Assembly: GCA_946611445.1 (NCBI GenBank)
Contig: CAMODP010000086.1
Location: forward strand, 1-7,463
Reading direction: 5' to 3'
Length of the DNA: 7,463 bases
Source of the DNA: an uncultured Eubacterium sp.
GTDB lineage: Bacteria; Bacillota; Clostridia; Lachnospirales; Lachnospiraceae
The translations under genes and the position numbers were made by a program. Within the stretch, counting starts at the first letter, position 1. Every line of letters begins with the position of its first letter. Positions 1-5,837 of this stretch are shown piece by piece. The notes beneath the pieces were generated by a model that had not been told where the DNA came from, did no database searches, and saw only the letters and a program-made list of their open reading frames with translations.

Positions 1-878
1 TCGTTGGCCCGCAGCAGTTCTGTCATGCTCTCCAGCTTTGCGTCAACATTGTCCGCCAGATTCAGAGCCAGTGCCTCTGCCAGTGCGGGTTTTTTCGGCG
101 ATCCGTATTCATACTCCCCGTGATGAGCCAGAATGCAGTGCTTCAGATCCGACTCCAGCCTGGCCGGAAATCCCTCGATGCGGCCTGCCTCGTCATGGAT
201 CATCTCTGCACCGATCATAATGTGACCGAGCAGCTGCCCGTCGTCGGTGTAGTCACATTCCGGAAACGCGGATATCTCCCGGACCTTGCCGATGTCGTGG
301 AGCATGGCCGCCGTCAGCAGCAGGTCCTTGTTCAGCATGGGATAATACCTGCTGAAAAAGTAACAGAGATTCGTCACGTACAGCGTATGCTGGAGCAGTC
401 CTCCGACAAAGCTGTGATGAATGGTCCTGGCTGCGGAAGCCGTCCTGAAACGGGCAGCCAGATCCCCGTCGTCCCGGAAAAACCTCTCCAGGAGCGTGTG
501 CAGATAGGGGTTTTCCACCTTGTCCACATATGTCAGCAGCGCCCGGTACATCTCATCGGGATTCTTGTCAGACACCGGGAGATAATCCTTCGGATCATAT
601 TCTCCCTCCCCGGCCTTCCGCACCCGTTTCAGAGAGACCTGGATGTTCCCGTTATATTTTGTGACATCGCCGATGATATCCACATAGTCCAGCGCGTCAA
701 ACTCATCGATCGCGGCGGAATCCGGTTCCCATATCTTTGCATCTACCGTCCCGGTCCGGTCCATGAGGATGACATTTTCATAAGTCTTCCCGTTTCGGGT
801 AACAGCCGCGTTTTTGGACTTGCACAGGTATACGCCCGCGATCTTCATCCCTTCATGCAGTTCCTGTATAAACAGCAT
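1..878 (-). CDS. yhaM: YhaM-family 3'-5' exoribonuclease (OB-fold + HD domain), partial at C-terminus
   Basis: My own minus-strand translation gives 292 complete codons from the ATG at 878 with no stop before the window edge, so the C-terminus is missing. B. subtilis YhaM is about 314 aa, so probably only some 20 residues are lost. Residues about 10-90 fit the nucleic-acid-binding OB-fold (start MLFIQELHEGMKIAGVY, then GTVDAKIW). Residues about 150-285 form an HD phosphohydrolase domain: His154/155, His164, the metal-binding HD pair His194-Asp195 in MLHDIGK, His219, His252-His253 in AHHGEYEYG, and Asp276 in NLADNVDAK. This is the YhaM layout, a cytoplasmic metal-dependent enzyme that trims RNA (and single-stranded DNA) from the 3' end. 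The start is set by AAAGGA at 890-885, six bases upstream. It lies 12 bp after the HtrA-like gene and is probably co-transcribed with it. The family call is firm; the substrate is inferred from homologues. Confidence 0.9.
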   Translation of the reverse strand, partial: MLFIQELHEGMKIAGVYLCKSKNAAVTRNGKTYENVILMDRTGTVDAKIWEPDSAAIDEFDALDYVDIIGDVTKYNGNIQVSLKRVRKAGEGEYDPKDYLPVSDKNPDEMYRALLTYVDKVENPYLHTLLERFFRDDGDLAARFRTASAARTIHHSFVGGLLQHTLYVTNLCYFFSRYYPMLNKDLLLTAAMLHDIGKVREISAFPECDYTDDGQLLGHIMIGAEMIHDEAGRIEGFPARLESDLKHCILAHHGEYEYGSPKKPALAEALALNLADNVDAKLESMTELLRAN

Positions 879-884
879 TCTCTT

Positions 885-890
885 TCCTTT
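885..890 (-). promoter_or_regulatory. Ribosome binding site of the yhaM-like gene
   Basis: AAAGGA lies six bases before the ATG at 878 and directly follows the TAG stop (893-891) of the upstream HtrA-like gene. A ribosome finishing the first gene would sit on this site, which suggests translational coupling. That coupling is inference. Confidence 0.7.
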
Positions 891-2345
891 CTACCTGCCG
901 CCGCATTCCGCCGAAAAACTGATTTCACTGTAGCCTTCAGCACCCTTGCGCATAGCTGTGATCTCTACCTTCTCCTCCGGCGCCAGGCGGGACACGATGT
1001 CCTGATAGTCATCCGCATCGCTCACGGGATGACTGCCGACTCCGGTGATGACATCATACTCCTTTATGCCCGCCAGCATAGCCGGTGAATCCTGTTCCAC
1101 ACCGGTTACCAGCATTCCCGCCGGAATTCCGGTCTGTTCTGACAGCTCCTGCGTCACGGTCTGTCCCGTAACACCGATCCAGGGAAGCGTCTCATTATTG
1201 GAGAGCTTTTCTATCAGCGGCTTGAGCTGTGATATAGCCAGCGCCGTGATTGTATGATTGTCGCCTGCATTGTAACGCTGGGCTACGATACCGATCACCT
1301 GACCGTCCAGATTTACCAGGACGCCGCTTCCGTTCTGGCTTCCTTCTACATCTGTCGTCAGGAGCAGGTGCTGCGCGTCAACGCCGGATACAACATTTGA
1401 GACAGAAGTGATCACGCCGGACGCCACAGAATCAGCGTAACCCATCGGGCTTCCGAGAACCAGAATGGGTTCTCCCCTGGAAACCGCTTCTGAATTCCCC
1501 AGGGGGGCCGTCTGCAGATTTTTCCGTGTTTCTTCCCGGATGCTGTCCAGCGGCACCTTCAGAATCGCCAGACCCGTACCGGGGTCCTGTTTCTGAAAAT
1601 CGGCATCTGCCATTGTTCCGTCATAGAATGTGAGCAGAATGCGCTCTACGTTCTTCACAACCCTGTACTCTGTGAGTACAAAGAGGTATTTATCATTCTC
1701 TGCGACTGCCAGTCCGGACAGCCGGCTCGCGTTCTCGTAATTCCGATTGAAAAAGTCCATCTCGCTGCGGATGCCGGTCACACTGACGATTGACCGTTCC
1801 GGTTCATCCGCGGCTCCCATCATGTTCCGGATGAGCGTGCGGTAGGTCTGGAGCGTCAGCGCTGTTTCCGGCTCAGTTGTATCCGAAAAAGAATCCGGCA
1901 GAAGCCCTCCGGCGGCTGATCCCTGCAGATCTCCCGCCTGTGAATCCGGCGTCTCCTGGAATTCCATGAGTACCGGCAGCTCGGCAGTGGGCGGTGTTTC
2001 TTCTGCTTCTTCTGCCGCAGGCGCAGACGGCGGTTCACCGGGAGCGGTCATTTCAGAGGACTTTGCCGATTCTTCATCTGCGGCGAGTGAGATTTTAGGA
2101 TTGTCACCTCCAAAGGCGGAAGCACCTCCGGCAATCCGCATAGACATAATGAAAAACAGCGCTGCCACAATGCCGAAAAGGGCAGCCCCGAAAACGACCG
2201 ACATCACCCGCAGGGCCAGCGTCCTGCGGTCAGCCGGCTTTTTCCGTATGATCTGGCTGAGAAACTGATACTCCTGGCCGCGTTCCTGTCCGCCTTCTGC
2301 AGGCTTCGGAACAGAACCGGCTTCTCTGTTTCTGTCTTTATCCAT
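891..2345 (-). CDS. HtrA/DegP-like (S1C family) membrane-anchored PDZ protein with degenerate catalytic triad
   Basis: The protein is 484 aa from the adopted ATG at 2345. An in-frame ATG at 2387 would add 14 residues but lacks a well-placed ribosome binding site, whereas AGGA sits seven bases before 2345. Order: charged cytoplasmic N-terminus (1-43); one hydrophobic transmembrane helix (about 44-71); a Glu/Ala/Pro/Ser/Thr-rich extracytoplasmic linker (about 82-181); a trypsin-like HtrA fold (about 182-380); a C-terminal PDZ domain (about 388-481, with WIGVTG and AGIKEYDVITGVG). HtrA landmarks remain: DPxTxLAILKV, LGNSEAVSRGEPILVLGSPMG, SGVITSVS, NLDGQVIGI. The catalytic positions do not: TNNHVV reads TEYRVV (Arg228 for His), DLAVLK reads GLAILK (Gly258 for Asp), and GNSGGP reads NGSGV with the Ser (Ser340) displaced or its loop shortened. 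HtrA proteins normally degrade or chaperone misfolded envelope proteins; this one is probably proteolytically inactive (inference). First gene of a two-gene unit with yhaM. Confidence 0.9.
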   Translation of the reverse strand: MDKDRNREAGSVPKPAEGGQERGQEYQFLSQIIRKKPADRRTLALRVMSVVFGAALFGIVAALFFIMSMRIAGGASAFGGDNPKISLAADEESAKSSEMTAPGEPPSAPAAEEAEETPPTAELPVLMEFQETPDSQAGDLQGSAAGGLLPDSFSDTTEPETALTLQTYRTLIRNMMGAADEPERSIVSVTGIRSEMDFFNRNYENASRLSGLAVAENDKYLFVLTEYRVVKNVERILLTFYDGTMADADFQKQDPGTGLAILKVPLDSIREETRKNLQTAPLGNSEAVSRGEPILVLGSPMGYADSVASGVITSVSNVVSGVDAQHLLLTTDVEGSQNGSGVLVNLDGQVIGIVAQRYNAGDNHTITALAISQLKPLIEKLSNNETLPWIGVTGQTVTQELSEQTGIPAGMLVTGVEQDSPAMLAGIKEYDVITGVGSHPVSDADDYQDIVSRLAPEEKVEITAMRKGAEGYSEISFSAECGGR

Positions 2346-2352
2346 ACCGGTA

Positions 2353-2356
2353 TCCT
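2353..2356 (-). promoter_or_regulatory. Ribosome binding site deciding the HtrA-like start
   Basis: AGGA is seven bases upstream of the ATG at 2345. The alternative ATG at 2387 has only a distant GAAG before it, so the shorter protein is preferred. This is a short motif, so confidence is moderate. Confidence 0.55.
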
Positions 2357-2409
2357 GTGATTTGCAGTTATTTACTGAAGTGAACATACAATTAAGTCTT
2401 CAGAGACAA

Positions 2410-2438
2410 TATTTAGTTTACCACGTATTTATGAACAA
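2410..2438 (-). promoter_or_regulatory. Weak candidate promoter for the HtrA-like/yhaM unit
   Basis: On the minus strand TTGTTC (2438-2433) is followed after 17 bases by TAAATA (2415-2410). The -35 resembles TTGACA in four of six positions, but the -10 matches TATAAT in only three. It lies in an AT-rich stretch between divergent genes, where a promoter must exist, but this particular assignment is tentative. Confidence 0.25.
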
Positions 2439-2475
2439 TTCATGAACATTTTCCGAAATCATAGCTCTGTCACGT

Positions 2476-2504
2476 TTGCAATACACCCCTGTTTAGGGTA
2501 CAAT
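2476..2504 (+). promoter_or_regulatory. Sigma-A-type promoter of mutS2
   Basis: TTGCAA (2476-2481) and TACAAT (2499-2504) are separated by exactly 17 bases. The -10 matches TATAAT in five of six positions and the -35 matches TTGACA in four. Transcription would start near 2511, leaving a leader of only about 20 nt with the ribosome binding site at its 5' end. It also argues against a mutS2 start at 2442, which lies upstream of the promoter. Confidence 0.75.
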
Positions 2505-2513
2505 ATTTTTCAG

Positions 2514-2519
2514 AAAGGA
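2514..2519 (+). promoter_or_regulatory. Ribosome binding site of mutS2
   Basis: AAAGGA lies 12 bases before the ATG at 2532, a slightly long spacing. It is the only good site near a start codon here and supports 2532 over the in-frame ATG at 2442. Confidence 0.6.
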
Positions 2520-2531
2520 ACGCGAAAACCT

Positions 2532-4910
2532 ATGAATGAAAAAGCGATCAGGATACTGGAATACGACAGAATACTGGAACAGCTGGCCGCTCTGGCGACT
2601 TCGCAGGAAGGCGCGCGGCGATGCATGGCACTGCGTCCTTCCGCCGATCTGTATGAGATCCGTCAGCGGCAGCGGCAGACCTCTGATGCCTGCAGCAGGA
2701 TTTTCCGCCGGGGCAACCCTTCCTTCGGAAATGTCAGGGATATCCGCCCGATGCTGCTCCGTCTGCGCGTCGGGGGCATCCTGCACGCTGATGAACTTCT
2801 GACAATCGCGGCGCTTCTGGAAAACACCGGCAGGATAAAGGCATACGGCCGCAGTGATTCTGCTGATACAGAGGAGGATTCACTGGAATCCTTCTTCAGC
2901 CTCCTGGAGCCTCTTCATCCGCTCTCGTCAGAAATCCGGCGGTGCATACCGGCACCGGATGAAATCAGCGATGACGCCAGTCCGGGCCTGCGGCAGGTCC
3001 GCCGCTCGATCCGCATAGCCGGAGACCGGATCCATTCGCAGCTCAACAGCATGATCAACGGAAGTCTCCGCAGCTGCCTGCAGGATGCCGTCATCACACT
3101 CAGGGACGGCCGGTATTGTCTTCCCGTAAAAGCCGAATACCGCTCTTCTGTCCCGGGCATGGTCCACGATCAGTCATCCACAGGAGCCACGCTCTTCATA
3201 GAGCCGATGACCGTCGTCCGGCTGAACAATGAGATCCGGGAGCTTCACGCCAGGGAGGCAGAGGAGATAGAGGCAGTACTTGCAGAGCTGAGCAGCCGGG
3301 CAGCACTCTCCGGTGAAGCGCTGGAGCTGGATCTGGAAAACATGGCAGAGCTGGACTTTATTTTCGCCCGCGCCAGACTCTCTCTGGATATGAAAGCCTC
3401 TGAGCCGGTCTTCAATACCGACCGGCGGATACGCCTCCGTCAGGCGCGCCACCCGTTGATCGACCGGAAAACAGTCGTCCCGATCGACCTGGAGCTGGGC
3501 GATACCTATGATCTCCTGATCATCACGGGACCGAATACGGGCGGAAAGACAGTGACTCTGAAAACGACAGGCCTGCTGACGCTTATGGGCCAGTCAGGAC
3601 TGCACATTCCTGCCCTGGATCGGTCCGAGCTGTCAGTCTTCCCGGAGGTTTACGCGGACATCGGAGACGAGCAGAGCATCGAGCAGTCACTGAGCACATT
3701 TTCCTCCCATATGACCAATATTGTTTCTTTTCTGGAGGAGGCTGCCACGGATTCTCTCGTGCTGTTTGACGAGCTCGGCGCCGGCACGGACCCGGTAGAG
3801 GGCGCCGCCCTTGCCGTAGCCATTCTCTCCTTCCTGCACCGTCAGGGCATCCGCACGATGGCAACGACGCATTACAGCGAGTTGAAAGCCTTTGCCCTGT
3901 CAACGCCCGGCGTGCAGAATGCCAGCTGCGAGTTTGATGTATCCACGCTCCGGCCGACCTACCGTCTGCTGATCGGCATTCCCGGAAAGAGCAACGCCTT
4001 TGCCATTTCCGAGAAGCTGGGACTGCCCTCTTACATCATCGACGAGGCCAGAGAGCAGATCAGCGAACAGGATGAATCCTTCGAAGACATCCTGTCCAGT
4101 CTGGAACAGAGCCGGCGTGAACTGGAGTCCAGAGATGAGACCTCCTCACGCAGGGAGGCTGAACTGTCCGAGCGCGAGAAAAAGCTCGAAGAAGCCACGC
4201 GGCGTCTGGAAGAGCAGAAAGAAAAAATCATCAGGAAGGCAAACGAAGACGCCCGCACGATTCTGCAGGACGCGAAAGACTACGCCGACCAGACCATGAA
4301 GGATTTCCGGCGTTTCGGAAAAGAAGGAATCAACTCTTCCCAGATGGAACGCAGACGGACAGAGCTGCGTGAAAAGCTGTCCGACGCGCAGCAGAAAACA
4401 GCACTGCGCACGCCTGAGAAAGCCGGCCGCAAACCCCGGCCGGAACAGCTGCACCTGGGCGATTCCGTGCGAATCCTGAGCATGAATCTGAACGGGACCG
4501 TCAGCAGCCTGCCGGACGCAAAGGGCAATCTCTTCGTCCGGTGCGGCATCATCCGCTCAAAGGTCAACATCTCCGACCTGGAGCTCACCGACGAGGAAGA
4601 AATCACGACGCCTGCCCTGAAAAAAACGGGAACAGGCAAGCTGAAGATGTCCAAGTCTTACTCGGTATCCTCAGAAATAAACCTTCTGGGCAAAACTGTA
4701 GACGAAGCGATCGCAGAGCTAGACAAATATCTGGACGACGCCTATCTGGCGCACCTGTCCAGCGTCCGCGTGATCCACGGCAAAGGCACCGGCGCCCTCC
4801 GGAAGGGCATCCACAATTATCTCCGCCGGCACAAACACGTGGCGGAGTTCCATCTGGGTGAATTCGGCGAAGGCGACGCAGGTGTCACCATCGTGAAATT
4901 CCGCAAGTGA
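2532..4910 (+). CDS. mutS2: MutS2 family ATPase/endonuclease (MutS-like core, KOW-like region, Smr domain)
   Basis: The protein is 792 aa from ATG 2532, close to the 785 aa of B. subtilis MutS2. It opens MNEKAIRILEYDRILEQL, the usual MutS2 N-terminus. The MutS core/clamp region covers about 10-310. The ABC-type ATPase follows: Walker A GPNTGGKT (333-340), the STFSSHMTN signature (388-396), Walker B LVLFDELG with Asp413-Glu414, and TTHYSELK with the switch His (445-452). A charged helical stretch likely to be coiled coil spans about 510-620, a KOW-like beta segment about 638-685, and the Smr domain about 715-792 with HGKGTG (749-754). MutS2 lacks the mismatch-reading domain of MutS. It is reported to restrain homologous recombination and, in B. 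subtilis, to act on collided ribosomes. The Smr LDLRG motif reads INLLG here (716-720). It has its own promoter, is divergent from the HtrA-like unit, and is followed by a large inverted repeat. Confidence 0.97.
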   Translation: MNEKAIRILEYDRILEQLAALATSQEGARRCMALRPSADLYEIRQRQRQTSDACSRIFRRGNPSFGNVRDIRPMLLRLRVGGILHADELLTIAALLENTGRIKAYGRSDSADTEEDSLESFFSLLEPLHPLSSEIRRCIPAPDEISDDASPGLRQVRRSIRIAGDRIHSQLNSMINGSLRSCLQDAVITLRDGRYCLPVKAEYRSSVPGMVHDQSSTGATLFIEPMTVVRLNNEIRELHAREAEEIEAVLAELSSRAALSGEALELDLENMAELDFIFARARLSLDMKASEPVFNTDRRIRLRQARHPLIDRKTVVPIDLELGDTYDLLIITGPNTGGKTVTLKTTGLLTLMGQSGLHIPALDRSELSVFPEVYADIGDEQSIEQSLSTFSSHMTNIVSFLEEAATDSLVLFDELGAGTDPVEGAALAVAILSFLHRQGIRTMATTHYSELKAFALSTPGVQNASCEFDVSTLRPTYRLLIGIPGKSNAFAISEKLGLPSYIIDEAREQISEQDESFEDILSSLEQSRRELESRDETSSRREAELSEREKKLEEATRRLEEQKEKIIRKANEDARTILQDAKDYADQTMKDFRRFGKEGINSSQMERRRTELREKLSDAQQKTALRTPEKAGRKPRPEQLHLGDSVRILSMNLNGTVSSLPDAKGNLFVRCGIIRSKVNISDLELTDEEEITTPALKKTGTGKLKMSKSYSVSSEINLLGKTVDEAIAELDKYLDDAYLAHLSSVRVIHGKGTGALRKGIHNYLRRHKHVAEFHLGEFGEGDAGVTIVKFRK

Positions 4911-4942
4911 AGCGTATTCCGGCGGTTTTCGTTTACTGTGAA

Positions 4943-5073
4943 AAAATCGCACAATCCTGCCTCAGGTGCTTCGAATCCCGCCGGTACTTGGCGATCCGCT
5001 TCAGCGGAGAGCCTTAGTACCGCTGCGCGGATGAGGCAGCGGGAGCGTGCCTGAGGCGGATTAGTGCGATTTT
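4943..5073. repeat. Large imperfect inverted repeat (about 131 bp) between mutS2 and the response regulator gene
   Basis: The left arm (4943-4966, beginning AAAATCGCAC) and right arm (5050-5073, ending GTGCGATTTT) pair over 23 base pairs with one bulged base on each side. Inside, TCCCGC (4976-4981) can pair with GCGGGA (5039-5044). A long hairpin is nested at 4982-5022, and CGCTGC/GCAGCG (5021-5026 with 5036-5041) forms an alternative stem that competes at its base. The arms end in T4 on the plus strand and T6 on the minus strand, so it may act as a transcription terminator for mutS2. Its elaborate, branched form is more like a mobile palindromic (REP/MITE-like) repeat or structured RNA than a simple terminator. 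It starts 32 bp after the mutS2 stop. No open gene is seen in it. Confidence 0.85.
4982..5022 (+). other. Nested hairpin with tandem G-A mismatches, apex of the inverted repeat
   Basis: CGGTACT (4982-4988) pairs with AGTACCG (5016-5022), then GGC (4990-4992) with GCC (5011-5013), and TCCGC (4995-4999) with GCGGA (5004-5008) around a TTCA loop. A symmetric GA/GA internal loop (4993-4994 opposite 5009-5010) separates the last two helices. Tandem sheared G-A pairs are a known stable RNA motif, so this could fold as RNA. That it is a functional RNA is inference. Confidence 0.7.
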
Positions 5074-5102
5074 CTCATGATTTCAAAGCGAACTGATAAC
5101 AA

Positions 5103-5110
5103 GGGAGGAG
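5103..5110 (+). promoter_or_regulatory. Strong ribosome binding site of the response regulator gene
   Basis: GGGAGGAG lies eight bases upstream of the ATG at 5119, a near-ideal match to the anti-Shine-Dalgarno sequence. It rules out the in-frame ATG at 5077, which sits just after the inverted repeat and would place this site inside the coding sequence. Confidence 0.85.
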
Positions 5111-5118
5111 ACACAGAC

Positions 5119-5826
5119 ATGGCCGCTAAACAGAAAATCCTGATCGTAGATGATGACAGCAACATCGCGGAGCTTATCTCCCTGTATCTGACCAAGGAAT
5201 GCTTTACGTGCAGAATTGCCGGTGACGGGGATGAAGCGCTGGCGGCCGTTTCCGATTTTCAGCCGAATCTGATTCTCCTGGATCTGATGCTGCCCGGCAA
5301 AGACGGATACGAGGTGTGCCGGGAGATCCGCCGCACCTCCAATGTCCCTATCATTATGCTTTCCGCGAAGGGCGAGGTCTTTGACAAGGTCCTGGGGCTG
5401 GAGATGGGGGCGGATGATTACATCATCAAGCCCTTTGATTCCAAGGAGCTCGTCGCCAGGGTCCGGGCTGTCCTGCGGCGGTTTCAGCAGCAGCCGGCGG
5501 CGTCATCGACGTCAGAAAAAACCGCGGCCAGGATCGCTGAATTTCCGGACCTTATCATCAACCAGACCAACTACTCCGTCACGTACCGCGGACGGACGCT
5601 GGACATGCCGCCCAAAGAGCTGGAGCTCCTGTATTTCCTGGCTTCCCAGCCAAATCAGGTATTTACCCGGGAGCAGCTGCTCGATCATATCTGGGGATAT
5701 GAATATGTCGGGGATACCCGCACGGTTGACGTTCACATCAAGAGGCTGCGGGAAAAGATCAGCGACAATCCGCACTGGTCCATCAGCACTGTATGGGGAA
5801 TCGGATATAAATTCGAAGTCAGATAG
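5119..5826 (+). CDS. OmpR/PhoB-family response regulator
   Basis: The protein is 235 aa from ATG 5119, a normal size for the family. The receiver domain (about 5-120) begins KILIVDDDSNIAEL with the acidic pair Asp11-Asp12, has the phospho-acceptor Asp55 in LILLDLMLPG, Ser82 in IIMLSAKG and Lys104 in DDYIIKPFD. A short Ala/Ser/Gln linker (about 122-138) leads to a winged-helix DNA-binding domain (about 140-235) with FTREQLLDHIWGYEY, the recognition-helix segment DTRTVDVHIKRLREKI and the wing TVWGIGYKF. It should be a cytoplasmic transcription factor activated by phosphate transfer from the kinase encoded 11 bp downstream. The receiver resembles the WalR/PhoP-like subgroup, but the target genes cannot be read from this window, so no symbol is given. 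It may be transcribed from within or just after the inverted repeat. Confidence 0.96.
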   Translation: MAAKQKILIVDDDSNIAELISLYLTKECFTCRIAGDGDEALAAVSDFQPNLILLDLMLPGKDGYEVCREIRRTSNVPIIMLSAKGEVFDKVLGLEMGADDYIIKPFDSKELVARVRAVLRRFQQQPAASSTSEKTAARIAEFPDLIINQTNYSVTYRGRTLDMPPKELELLYFLASQPNQVFTREQLLDHIWGYEYVGDTRTVDVHIKRLREKISDNPHWSISTVWGIGYKFEVR

Positions 5827-5837
5827 CGGGAAGAGAA

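Noticed and set aside
120..1088. 322-codon plus-strand open frame
   Set aside because: It runs antisense to the YhaM-like gene and into the HtrA-like gene, both with clear domains and ribosome binding sites. Its translation shows no recognisable domain, so it is a shadow frame.
2346..2387. Longer start of the HtrA-like protein at 2387
   Set aside because: No well-spaced ribosome binding site precedes it, while AGGA is correctly placed for 2345. Not fully excluded, because the extension is only 14 residues.
2442..2531. Upstream ATG extension of mutS2 adding 30 residues
   Set aside because: The extension spans the -35/-10 promoter and the AAAGGA site, and its residues do not resemble a MutS2 N-terminus, which begins at 2532.
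4541..4861. 106-codon plus-strand frame inside mutS2
   Set aside because: It overlaps the conserved KOW-like and Smr regions of MutS2 in another frame, and its composition (Arg/Pro-rich) is typical of shadow frames in this GC range.
4911..4942. Short hairpin AGTGAA/TTTACT just after the mutS2 stop as an intrinsic terminator
   Set aside because: The stem is weak, contains a G-T pair and has a long loop. The larger inverted repeat immediately downstream is a far better candidate.
4943..5073. tRNA or known riboswitch between mutS2 and the regulator gene
   Set aside because: Despite the branched fold there is no CCA-type acceptor, no T-loop GTTCRA-like arm in the right place and no riboswitch core I can recognise.
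5077..5118. Upstream ATG extension of the response regulator adding 14 residues
   Set aside because: The strong GGGAGGAG site would fall inside the gene, and the receiver domain begins normally from ATG 5119.
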